DNA of 64,000 bases from Oceanobacillus sp. CFH 90083 (GCF_009389585.1 NZ_VIYG01000010.1:103531-167530); one strand, 5' to 3'. Numbered from the stretch's first letter, positions 56,731 to 63,513 are shown. Notes: generated from the letters alone by a model not told the origin. Translations and numbers: made by a program.

Positions 56731-57507
56731 ATGACGAAACGACCCGTTGTATTTTTTGATTTAGACGGAACATTACTGACAAGCGAACAAAAAGTAGCAA
56801 AAAGCAGCATAGAAGCAATTGAAAAGCTCATTGAAAATGGCGGATTACCTGTCCTTGCAACAGGGCGGCCAGTATTTGAAACGAAGGAACTGCGAGAACA
56901 AACAGGAATTGAATCAGCAATATTATTGAACGGACAATTCATCGTTCACGAGGGAAAAGTCATCTATCGCAATCGAATCAACCCTGTCATATTAAAAAAG
57001 CTGGAGGAGTATACAGAGCAAAGAGGTGTAACGATCTGCTACCACACATCTGAGCGGATTTATACAACGAACGATCAATCAGAGCTGTTAAAAAAGGACT
57101 GTAAACATTGCGGCAGGGAGATGCCAGTCGTAGATGACGATATTTATATGAATAAGCCGGTCTATCAGGTTGAAATATTCCTGGAAGAAGGCGAAGAAGA
57201 GTATCAGGAGAAATTCCCGGAGCTCCATTTTGTCCGCAATTCTCCATACAACTGTGATGTCTTCCCGAAAGATATCTCTAAAGCAACAGGCATTAAGGAA
57301 TTCTTAGAAATCACGGAATTTTCCAAGGAGCATACATATGCCTTTGGCGATGGATTGAATGACTTAGAAATGTTTCAATTTGTGAAAACATCGATAGCCA
57401 TGGAGAACTCGGTGGAGGAGATTAAGGAAGTGGCGACGTATATTACCAAGTCGAATGATGATGACGGGATTGCGGATGGATTGAGGCTGTGTGGGTTGAT
57501 TGAATAA
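56731..57507 (+). CDS. HAD-superfamily Cof-type phosphatase (YkrA-like)
   Basis: A 258-residue Cof-like hydrolase. Motif I is FFDLDGTLLTSEQ with the nucleophile Asp, motif II is the Thr in VLATGRP, the Lys is in KDISKATGIKEFLE, and motif IV is AFGDGLNDLEMFQ. The C2 cap domain lies between. It should dephosphorylate sugar phosphates or flavin-type substrates; specificity is unknown. Ribosome site GAGGAGGACC. A terminator follows at 57553. Confidence 0.88.
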   Translation: MTKRPVVFFDLDGTLLTSEQKVAKSSIEAIEKLIENGGLPVLATGRPVFETKELREQTGIESAILLNGQFIVHEGKVIYRNRINPVILKKLEEYTEQRGVTICYHTSERIYTTNDQSELLKKDCKHCGREMPVVDDDIYMNKPVYQVEIFLEEGEEEYQEKFPELHFVRNSPYNCDVFPKDISKATGIKEFLEITEFSKEHTYAFGDGLNDLEMFQFVKTSIAMENSVEEIKEVATYITKSNDDDGIADGLRLCGLIE

Positions 57508-57552
57508 GGAAGGCTTTTAGTTTTTTAGGGAATTGAATAAGCATAAGCTAAG

Positions 57553-57597
57553 AAACCGGGATTTCTGCGGGTATATGCAGAAAATCTCGGTTTTTAT
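57553..57597 (+). terminator. terminator after the HAD gene
   Basis: AAACCGGGATTTCTGC (57553-57568) pairs with GCAGAAAATCTCGGTTT (57578-57594), followed by TT. Confidence 0.85.
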
Positions 57598-57709
57598 ATA
57601 TATGAATTAGGATAATTTTAAGAAATGAGATACCCTCAGGCGGGGAAACATGGTAAAATAAAGGAAGTTAATAAAAATCAAAAAAATGAAAATATAAAGG
57701 AAGTTTGTA

Positions 57710-58189
57710 ATGAATATAACCCTTGTTACTGTAGGAAAATTGAAGGAAAAATACTTAAAGCAGGGTATTGAGGAATATAAAAAGCGATTAGGCGCTTATG
57801 CGAAAGTGAATATTGTCGAAGTAGCAGATGAAAAAGCACCGGAGACAATGAGTGAAGCGGAAATGGAAGAGGTGAAGCGCAAGGAAGGCGAGCGTATTCT
57901 TGCGCAGGTTCATCCGGATGCTTTTGTGATTACGCTGGAGATTGAAGGGAAGATGCTCAGTTCGGAGCAGCTGGCAAAAAAGATGGACGAGCTGGCGACG
58001 TATGGGAAGAGCAAGGTTGTGTTTGTGATTGGCGGGTCGCTTGGGATTAGTGAGGATGTGCGGAAGCGGAGTGATCTGGCTTTGTCGTTTTCTAAGATGA
58101 CGTTTCCTCATCAGTTGATGCGGCTGGTTTTGTTGGAGCAGGTTTATCGGGGGTTTCGGATTAATAGGGGGGAGCCTTATCATAAATGA
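57710..58189 (+). CDS. rlmH: 23S rRNA pseudouridine-1915 N3-methyltransferase RlmH
   Basis: A 159-residue SPOUT methyltransferase with the start [23 protein letters not shown] and the knotted SAM site [15 protein letters not shown]. The C-terminal [27 protein letters not shown] is invariant in the family. It methylates pseudouridine 1915 in helix 69 of assembled ribosomes. In B. subtilis (yydA) it follows htrC almost directly; here about 20 kb lie between. The gene marks the left edge of the accessory island. Confidence 0.97.
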   Translation: MNITLVTVGKLKEKYLKQGIEEYKKRLGAYAKVNIVEVADEKAPETMSEAEMEEVKRKEGERILAQVHPDAFVITLEIEGKMLSSEQLAKKMDELATYGKSKVVFVIGGSLGISEDVRKRSDLALSFSKMTFPHQLMRLVLLEQVYRGFRINRGEPYHK

Positions 58190-58236
58190 TGGTAAACAAG
58201 CAAATGGAGTTAACGGTACATATGGATAAGCTAAAA

Positions 58237-58288
58237 AATTAAAGGTTAAAAACAAGAGGTATAACTCTTTTGCTTTTAACCTTTAATT
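58237..58288. terminator. long hairpin downstream of rlmH
   Basis: A perfect 15-bp outer stem (AATTAAAGGTTAAAA, 58237-58251; complement at 58274-58288) encloses an AAGAG/CTCTT inner stem. No long T-run beyond the stem; terminator or small repeat element. The following 150 bases hold no recognisable gene. Confidence 0.5.
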
Positions 58289-58440
58289 CTTAACATCCTG
58301 ACTTTGAATGTACATAATATCGCTGCCTTTTATCATAGAACTGTTTTGATAGTATATGCGAGATACTGTTTTCTTATGTCCTACCTTGATTTTTCATACA
58401 AAAAAGACTATCAATAAGGTAGCCATTGCGAAAATTTATG

Positions 58441-58733
58441 AGTTTTGACACTTGTTTTAACTAAGCTCGATAGATTCGCCAGATCTACATTAGACGGCAT
58501 CAATAAAATAAAAGATTTATTTGAACATGAAATAAAGGTCCATATTTTAAATATGGGGTTAGTTGAAAATACACCGACAGGACTTCCGCGAAGGTCGTCC
58601 TCGTAAATTCAAAGCAAAACAAATTGAACATGCTCTTTTGCTGCTTGAACAGCTTTCGTATAAAGAGGTAGAAGAAAAGACAGGGATTTCTAAAAGTACG
58701 TTAATTCGTGCTAACCGAGAAAAATTGAACTGA
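58441..58733 (+). pseudogene. serine recombinase (resolvase) remnant
   Basis: One frame reads TKLDRFARSTLDGINKIKDL, a piece of the serine-recombinase catalytic domain, and runs to about 58605. Another frame then reads [20 protein letters not shown] and [19 protein letters not shown], the C-terminal helix-turn-helix end, with stop at 58733. The N-terminus with the catalytic serine and the middle part are missing. It is evidence of a lost mobile element at the rlmH-side edge of the island. Confidence 0.7.
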
Positions 58734-58842
58734 AGTATAACTGATTAATTCTTTCTTTATTTTATAATAATAAGTATCAATCGACTGGATTAATTGCATA
58801 TGAGGGGCAACGCACCTTTTTACTTCCTGTGTTTATTTTTTA

Positions 58843-58860
58843 ACCTCCTGGAAGGGAGGT
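58843..58860 (+). promoter_or_regulatory. hairpin masking the toxin ribosome site
   Basis: ACCTCC (58843-58848) pairs with GGAGGT (58855-58860), the Shine-Dalgarno of the small toxin gene, with a 6-nt loop. An upstream GCACCT (58812-58817) could alternatively pair with AGGTGC (58859-58864 region). A -10 TATAAT at 58763-58768 is a candidate promoter. Confidence 0.55.
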
Positions 58861-58868
58861 GCTGCTGT

Positions 58869-58970
58869 ATGGATATAGGTACTGCCTTATTATTGATGGT
58901 CTCGTTTGGATCGTTAGTGGTGTTTATCATGTCCGAAAAAAACGAAAAAAATAACCCTCATATGCTTTGA
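58869..58970 (+). CDS. putative holin-like type I toxin peptide
   Basis: A 33-residue peptide: MDIGTALLLMVSFGSLVVFI followed by a charged tail (MSEKNEKNNPHML). A short N-terminus, one membrane helix with SFGSL, and a polar end match the putative holin-like toxin family found in Firmicute type I toxin-antitoxin loci of the TxpA/BsrG kind. The start has GGGAGGTG upstream but within a hairpin. Its 3' end lies inside a terminator stem-loop, and a convergent antisense promoter lies about 120 bp downstream, the layout of txpA/RatA. Too short for most gene finders. Confidence 0.7.
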   Translation: MDIGTALLLMVSFGSLVVFIMSEKNEKNNPHML

Positions 58971-59082
58971 CAGGCGAAGGGTTATTTTTATAACTGAATT
59001 TGCGCTGTTCCTCGTACGCGAGAAACAGTCTATTGTAACCGCTGATGTAACAGCACCAAACGTTTTTTATTATTGATTTGTT
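58945..59082 (-). ncRNA. candidate antisense antitoxin RNA
   Basis: A minus-strand promoter (-35 TTGTTT at 59111-59116, 16-bp spacer, -10 TATAAT at 59089-59094) would start an RNA near 59082. It would run to the shared terminator, overlapping the 3' end of the toxin gene and its mRNA tail. The RNA contains a CTGTT-CTCG/CGAG-AACAG hairpin (about 59006-59029). Arrangement matches RatA-type antitoxins. Ends are estimates. Confidence 0.55.
58950..58990. terminator. bidirectional terminator shared by toxin mRNA and antisense RNA
   Basis: AATAACCCT (58950-58958) pairs with AGGGTTATT (58978-58986). TTTTA follows on the plus strand, and TTTTTTCGTTTTTTT follows on the minus strand. The toxin stop codon lies in the loop. 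Confidence 0.75.
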
Positions 59083-59264
59083 ACTTATATTATACTCTAT
59101 ATTACAGAGAAAACAACATTCAAGGATCGATGTATTAGAAAAATTAGGTGTTGATTCAGATGAGGTATTATTTGAAATTCAAGTGCAAGTTACGAATAAA
59201 ATTATCCTTCATTTTGAGAATTAAAACATATGTTTCTCTTTATTTAATTATAGAACGTTATTAT
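59083..59264. other. antitoxin promoter and a short protein-like fragment
   Basis: Besides the minus-strand promoter, the plus-strand frame 59126-59224 reads IDVLEKLGVDSDEVLFEIQV and ends at a stop, without a start codon or ribosome site. It looks like the tail of a lost gene; I do not recognise it. Confidence 0.35.
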
Positions 59265-59337
59265 GGTGGTATAGCCAAGATGGAAAGGCGAAGGTCTGCA
59301 AAACCTTTACACATCGGTTCGAATCCGATTACCACCT
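59265..59337 (+). tRNA. trnC: tRNA-Cys (anticodon GCA)
   Basis: A full cloverleaf. The acceptor GGTGGTA pairs with TACCACC, the D stem is GCC/GGC, and the anticodon stem AAGGT/ACCTT holds loop CTGCAAA with anticodon GCA. The T stem is ATCGG/CCGAT around TTCGAAT, and the discriminator is T. The 3' CCA is not encoded. It stands alone, not in a tRNA cluster, and is followed immediately by a terminator. The T-loop matches consensus, so it is likely functional. Confidence 0.93.
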
Positions 59338-59340
59338 TAT

Positions 59341-59382
59341 AAAAAAAACTCTTATTCAAAAAAAGAATAAGAGTTTTTTTAT
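59341..59382 (+). terminator. terminator after tRNA-Cys
   Basis: A stem with arms AAACTCTTATTC and GAATAAGAGTTT around a short A-rich loop, followed by TTTT. Confidence 0.85.
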
Positions 59383-59410
59383 GTTAATAAAAATTAAAAA
59401 ATGATAAAAT

Positions 59411-59426
59411 AAGAACAGGTGTTCTT
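59411..59426. promoter_or_regulatory. LexA-box-like dyad upstream of the sigma operon
   Basis: AAGAACAGGTGTTCTT contains GAAC-N4-GTTC, the core of the Bacillus LexA (SOS) box CGAACNNNNGTTCG, with A/T in place of the outer C/G. It lies just after a -10-like TAAAAT (59405-59410), where LexA usually binds, 50 bp before the sigma gene. Confidence 0.45.
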
Positions 59427-59475
59427 TTTTATAAATGTAACAGTTAATTCTCTTTATATTGTAGGGGGTATTTTT

Positions 59476-60060
59476 ATGGAAAAATTAAATCTTTTAAGTA
59501 AATGTAAATCTCAAATGAATCAACCTGTTATTAAAAATTTTTTAAACGATGAAAACAACTATGCACTCTTTAACAAAGCACTACAAGAGCCGTCAAATAC
59601 CGAAAGTATAAAAAAACTAGATGAGGCATTCCAAAGATACTATAAATCTATAAAAATCTTAGGTTATATCTCCAAATTAATTTATTTTTACTCTATTGAC
59701 TTTGACAAGAAAAGGAATAATCACAAAAATAAGGAGGTTTACATCAAAGACAAAGATTCCAAAATTGATGACGAAACGCTGCAGGAAGTGTATTTTTCCT
59801 CAAAGAAGGATCTAACATTTGAGGGGTTTCAAAATCATCAAAGCTTCCTGGATCGAATAGAGGATGAAAAATTATATAAAAATATTAAATCATTAAAGCC
59901 CCTGCAGCTGAGAATTTTAGAACTAATTTATGTACAAGGACTAAGCAATAAAGAAGCTGCTTCTGTTTTAGGAGAATCTGAACAGACCATTTCTTATAAT
60001 CACAGAGCTGCATTGAAAAAGCTAAAAAATAACTTAGAGGAGATGGTTAACTATGGATAA
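59476..60060 (+). CDS. SigO-like sigma factor subunit (region 4)
   Basis: A 194-residue protein whose C-terminal third is a sigma-70 region 4 helix-turn-helix: LKPLQLRILELIYVQGLSNK followed by EAASVLGESEQTISYNHRA. No clear region 2 is seen in the N-terminal 120 residues. This matches SigO (YvrI) of B. subtilis, which needs a second protein, RsoA, to supply region 2; the next gene encodes such a protein. ATG 59476 follows AGGGGGT. It probably directs RNA polymerase to the promoters of this cassette. Identity as SigO-type is inferred from architecture and neighbours. Confidence 0.72.
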   Translation: MEKLNLLSKCKSQMNQPVIKNFLNDENNYALFNKALQEPSNTESIKKLDEAFQRYYKSIKILGYISKLIYFYSIDFDKKRNNHKNKEVYIKDKDSKIDDETLQEVYFSSKKDLTFEGFQNHQSFLDRIEDEKLYKNIKSLKPLQLRILELIYVQGLSNKEAASVLGESEQTISYNHRAALKKLKNNLEEMVNYG

Positions 60061-60274
60061 TTTGAGCTTATTGTCAGCTGTTGAGGAAGGTAATATATTA
60101 CAAGTAATTTCGTTTTTTGAGCCATCCATCAAAAAAAATTTACGAAATACACCTTACCAGGAGAGAAATGATTTAGAGCAAGAAATATCAATGAAAATTT
60201 TGGAGAAAATCAATAAGCTTCAATCGCTGGAAGTTCCTACTTTTTTTGAATTTATTGATTGCGAAAGTGGATAA
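60053..60274 (+). CDS. RsoA-like sigma partner (region 2)
   Basis: A 73-residue protein overlapping the sigma gene by 8 bases. It has EGNILQVISFFEPSIKKNL and ERNDLEQEISMKILEKINK, which resemble the start of sigma region 2 and the N-terminal part of sigma-like helix-turn-helix proteins such as RsoA (79 residues in B. subtilis). The coupling implies equal synthesis of the two halves. Ribosome site AGGAGATGG. Short, so the family call rests partly on context. Confidence 0.6.
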   Translation: MDNLSLLSAVEEGNILQVISFFEPSIKKNLRNTPYQERNDLEQEISMKILEKINKLQSLEVPTFFEFIDCESG

Positions 60275-60284
60275 CTCATTGTTT

Positions 60285-60293
60285 GGGGGGGGG
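60285..60293 (+). repeat. nine-base G tract in a ribosome binding site
   Basis: A run of nine Gs forms the Shine-Dalgarno region of the YvrJ gene, four bases before its ATG. Such homopolymers can change length by slipped-strand mispairing, which would alter spacing and translation rather than reading frame. Confidence 0.6.
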
Positions 60294-60297
60294 CTTT

Positions 60298-60456
60298 ATG
60301 GAAAATGATTATACAGCATTAATTAACATTTTAGGTAATTTCGGTTTTCCAGTCATGATAACAATTTATTTATTCGTAAGATTCGAGAAGAAGATAGATA
60401 ACCTGGAAAAAGTTATTACAGAACTTAGGAATGCAGCAAGAGAATTAAAAAAGTGA
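60298..60456 (+). CDS. yvrJ: YvrJ-family small membrane peptide
   Basis: A 52-residue peptide with one membrane helix. The core LGNFGFPVMITIYLFVRFEK is the YvrJ signature, followed by a short coiled-coil tail (KIDNLEKVITELRNAARELK). In B. subtilis yvrJ belongs to the SigO regulon, matching the sigma genes upstream. The layout (one helix plus charged coiled coil) is also like UviB/BhlA bacteriocin-associated holin-like peptides. Function unknown. Confidence 0.75.
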   Translation: MENDYTALINILGNFGFPVMITIYLFVRFEKKIDNLEKVITELRNAARELKK

Positions 60457-60466
60457 GGGATGAATA

Positions 60467-60676
60467 ATGGACAACTCTAACCTATTGGAATGTTATTGTA
60501 AGTCAAGAGAGATACAAGCTTCTTTTTCGAAATGTTTAGCTAAAAAAAATCTAACACCAGAAGATGAAAAAGTATTATTTGATGCTATTACTGAGCAATT
60601 AACCATTTCAAATAAATTGAAAAACCATATTTGTAACTTTAGTACAAGTAATAATAAAAAAACCGATAAATTTTGA
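60467..60676 (+). CDS. small protein of unknown function in the sigma/YvrJ operon
   Basis: A 69-residue soluble protein, MDNSNLLECYCKSREIQASF at the start, mostly helical, with Cys at 9, 11, 23 and 60. Start ATG 60467 is preceded by GAGGGATG, and the gene follows yvrJ by 10 bases on the same strand, so it is real by context. I do not recognise a family. Roles such as regulator of the sigma pair or chaperone/inhibitor of the downstream phospholipase are possible but unproven. Confidence 0.6.
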   Translation: MDNSNLLECYCKSREIQASFSKCLAKKNLTPEDEKVLFDAITEQLTISNKLKNHICNFSTSNNKKTDKF

Positions 60677-60747
60677 TTATTACTTATTCAAATCTCTTTT
60701 ATAAGTATAGGTTTTAACAACCTAAATAAAATAATGGAGATGATTTG

Positions 60748-61530
60748 ATGAGGGAAGAATCTGGATTAAAACAAATGAAAGTTGATGTTCCAGAGTTAAA
60801 GAATTTAGACTGGCTTTCAGATGAAGAATACACCATCGTGAAAGACACGCTTGATTTTGCAAATGTTCTGGACGTGTTAGAAGGTCCAATACTAACAGAA
60901 AATGCATTGAATATGCATGGATATTATGAAGATGGGGAAACTTCTGGAGTTACTGTCCAAAATATTCTGTTTAACAATGATACTCGTATTGAGATTTCTT
61001 CTGTCCCGAATGACATTAGTCTATTTGGTGTTAAAGTATTTCACATTGAACAAGCTAATGAGAAAACCTACCTTAGAATTGTTTCAAATTTTGGAGGAGA
61101 AATTATTGCAGACACCAAGGAAGATTTTACAGGAGATGAATTAAAGAACCCAGACTTGCTGGAAGAGTATAATGATGTAGTTACTGTAGGTGCAGCAGAT
61201 AATCAAATTTCACCACAAGCATGGTATGACAAGCTTCCTTGTGTTGGGAATGGGTGTTGTACTATTAAAGAGCCTTTAACACCAGGAAATATACCAACAA
61301 TCCCCGTCACGTATAACTGGTGTGGAGCAAAATGTGGCAGTGGCCCATATGTAAATTCTGTAGATTTATGCTGCCGAGCGCATGATAAATGCTATGGCAG
61401 AACTAAAAAGTATCCTGGACGTTGTACTTGTGATAGAAATCTAATAAGTTGTTTATCCGGTAAAGGTTCGCGTGCAGCTAGTCTTATTTCTTCTGCATTT
61501 AAATTAAAAATGAAAAGTAAAAAATGTTAA
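60748..61530 (+). CDS. phospholipase A2-domain protein
   Basis: A 260-residue protein. The C-terminal 75 residues form a secretory-PLA2-like domain: YNWCGAKCGSGPYVNSVDLC, then CCRAHDKCYG with the catalytic His212-Asp213 pair and the paired Cys208-Cys209. Further cysteines (GRCTCDRNLISCL) would complete disulfides. The preceding CG.KCGSGP stretch is the calcium loop. The N-terminal 165 residues are unrecognised, acidic, and without a signal peptide or membrane helix. The domain should hydrolyse sn-2 ester bonds of phospholipids. It lies 71 bp after the sigma/YvrJ operon with a small dyad between (AGGTT/AACCT, 60709-60723), so it may have its own sigma-dependent promoter. Confidence 0.82.
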   Translation: MREESGLKQMKVDVPELKNLDWLSDEEYTIVKDTLDFANVLDVLEGPILTENALNMHGYYEDGETSGVTVQNILFNNDTRIEISSVPNDISLFGVKVFHIEQANEKTYLRIVSNFGGEIIADTKEDFTGDELKNPDLLEEYNDVVTVGAADNQISPQAWYDKLPCVGNGCCTIKEPLTPGNIPTIPVTYNWCGAKCGSGPYVNSVDLCCRAHDKCYGRTKKYPGRCTCDRNLISCLSGKGSRAASLISSAFKLKMKSKKC

Positions 61531-61562
61531 ATTTTCCTCCTACCAGGATGACAGCAACACAC

Positions 61563-61609
61563 AAAAATAAAGCCTGACACTGTTAATATCGGTGTCAGGC
61601 TTTATTTTT
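61563..61609 (+). terminator. terminator after the PLA2 gene
   Basis: A perfect 18-bp stem (61563-61580 and 61592-61609, core AAAGCCTGACAC) with an 11-nt loop; the 3' arm ends TTTATTTTT. Confidence 0.92.
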
Positions 61610-61683
61610 GTAGAAATTATCCTGGAGAGAACACAATTTATAATACTTAGAGAATGTTATTTAGGATAATGCAAATATTAAGA

Positions 61684-61733
61684 ATGCTCCCTTCTAAGAA
61701 AAAAATTCACTCATTCTTACTTAAAGGGAGCAT
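61684..61733. repeat. inverted repeat between convergent genes
   Basis: ATGCTCCCTT (61684-61693) and AAGGGAGCAT (61724-61733) flank a 30-nt loop. It has no T-run on either side; possibly a weak terminator for the minus-strand gene or the end of a small element. Confidence 0.4.
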
Positions 61734-61755
61734 TTCAACATGATTAGATCTTTTT

Positions 61756-62031
61756 TTAAGGATTTTGAAATCCAAAAATAGCTATAAAAGTAAAAATCGC
61801 AAAGAAGAATAGCATCAATAAATTTAAGATAATTAAAATGTTCCTATTTGTTCCTCTTACGCTAAACCAAGCGCATATAGATCCTAAAAGCGCAAAAAAG
61901 ATTGGTGTAAAAATACTTACATCATAAAGATATTCAAATAAAGAAACATTCCAATTTTGAAAAAGATGCATTGCCATCAAAAAGGTAAATAAAAAACATA
62001 CAGTTGATATACCAATATTAATTCTTCTCAA
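61756..62031 (-). CDS. small three-helix membrane protein
   Basis: A 91-residue protein with three membrane helices (about 6-22, 38-58 and 66-86) and almost no soluble part. The start appears to be TTG at 62031, preceded by GGTGGTGATG. No family recognised. It is encoded convergently to the PLA2 gene, a position and size reminiscent of immunity proteins, but it could equally be an unrelated relic. Confidence 0.5.
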   Translation of the reverse strand: MRRINIGISTVCFLFTFLMAMHLFQNWNVSLFEYLYDVSIFTPIFFALLGSICAWFSVRGTNRNILIILNLLMLFFFAIFTFIAIFGFQNP

Positions 62032-62141
62032 ATTAACATCACCACCACATCCAGTTAGATTTAGCTCCCTAATTATATAATAGGAAAATTATTTTTACAA
62101 AAAGCTAAATAAAAAATTAGTACTATCTAAATCCTTGACGT

Positions 62142-63137
62142 CTAAATATCATTAATAAACAAATTTATTCTATTATGAGTTTGTTTTGTGTTGTCAGGAA
62201 CTTTAATCTTTTGGCCGACATGAATCTTATTTGGATTACCAATTTTATTTAGATTCTGCAGCTGTTTAACAGTAGTGCCATGCTTTAATGCAATGCCGCT
62301 TAACGTATCACTTGATTTAACAGTATATGAATTAGTATTACTTTTTTTTGAATCACCTTTTAAAATTAGTGTCTGTCCAGTCGTAATTATATTTGGATTC
62401 GTAATTCCATTCAGCTGCTGTAAAGCTTTTATGGTTGTACCATTACGGCTTGCGATAGCTGATAATGTATCACCAAGTTTAACTTTATAAGTGTTTTCGA
62501 TAATCTTGTTATTAGACGTTTTCTTGCTCTTAGAAGCCTTTTTGCTATCATTCAGCTTAACACTCCATTGACCTATATCGCTCTTGTACGCCTCGTTTTT
62601 ATCGATTTTGATACCTTCTACAGTTACATTGTTATGATATTGCCTTAAATGAGCTTGATTAGAAATTTTTCCGCTTGACCAGGCATAAGTTTGCCAGCAG
62701 TAATCAACTAAATCTTTTAATGCCTCAATAACTGTATAAGAACCGTAAACACCTACTTTAAAATCTCCACTAAGAGTAGATTTAACCCCCGTGAAATAAT
62801 CTTTAATATCATTCAATTGTGATGCACTCTTAGCTCCATAATCTACTGCAAAGTAGATAGCACTACCTTTGGGTTGTCCAACATTGTTTGCTCATATAGT
62901 GGCTTACTTACCATCTTTTAGCCCTTGTGCTTTATTAAAATAAGACGAACCATTCGCGGTGGTTTGATAAATGGAACATAAATCAAGACCTACATTTTGA
63001 ATTGCCTTTGCTTCTGCTTTATCAAACGATTTCCAACTATTTCCTAAATATCTTAAAGCGTAATTATAACCTGCATTTTTTAGCCTTCTTGCACTATCCT
63101 CATTTAGTTTTGTCGCACAATCAAAACCTAGTGTCAT
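62142..63137 (-). pseudogene. DUF1906-LysM cell-wall lytic enzyme, interrupted
   Basis: The frame starts at 63137 (GGAGGG upstream) with MTLGFDCATKLNEDSARRLK, the DUF1906 (Rv2525c-like glycoside hydrolase) fold. It is stopped at TAA and again four codons later at TGA (near 62892-62906), and continues in the same frame with [20 protein letters not shown] to 62142. Two LysM domains follow ([40 protein letters not shown]). Restored length would be 331 residues, typical of Bacillus prophage endolysins. Two single-base changes, for example CAA to TAA and TGG to TGA, explain the break. Confidence 0.85.
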
Positions 63138-63513
63138 ACGTAACCCTCCTTGTATATTATGTTTAAGCCTAATAATTAATAGATTTTAGGCATTCATTTG
63201 TACCTTGAAAATTAAATAATAGTTAGCTTATTTATTCATTGTTAAAGGGCGCAGCTTCGTAATGAGCGTATGATTGTCTTGCAAGCATGCCGCGAATTAG
63301 AAAGAAGCAAACACAGCGCGGTAGTCCTCAAACAAAAGTGTTTACGATGCCGAGCTGTCTTTGGGAGAATAGTCATAGGTAGTGCCCTGCCAAGGGATTG
63401 TTCCGATTCCTCCTGTTGCCCTGTCCCTATGCTATAGACCTACACGTTGACTGTTTCCCCGCCAGCCCTCCTGCAATGCAGAAGGAGGCTCGTGCACTCT
63501 GACTTCTCCCTTG
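63138..63513. other. gene-free stretch with a GC-richer structured part
   Basis: 63138-63240 is AT-rich upstream sequence of the lytic gene. From about 63245 base composition rises and the DNA is rich in short dyads, for example GCC.CCTCCT/AGGAGG near 63462-63492. No protein is recognisable. It directly precedes the transposase remnant, so it may be the non-coding left end of the former IS110-type element. Confidence 0.4.

Noticed and set aside
62880..62910. Programmed readthrough or selenocysteine at the TGA of the lytic enzyme gene
   Set aside because: A TAA stop lies four codons before it and no selenocysteine element is evident; nonsense mutations are simpler.
63198..63222. Resemblance of ACCTTGAAAATTAAATAA to the rRNA spacer motif
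   Set aside because: Only a short partial match and no rRNA sequence adjoins it.
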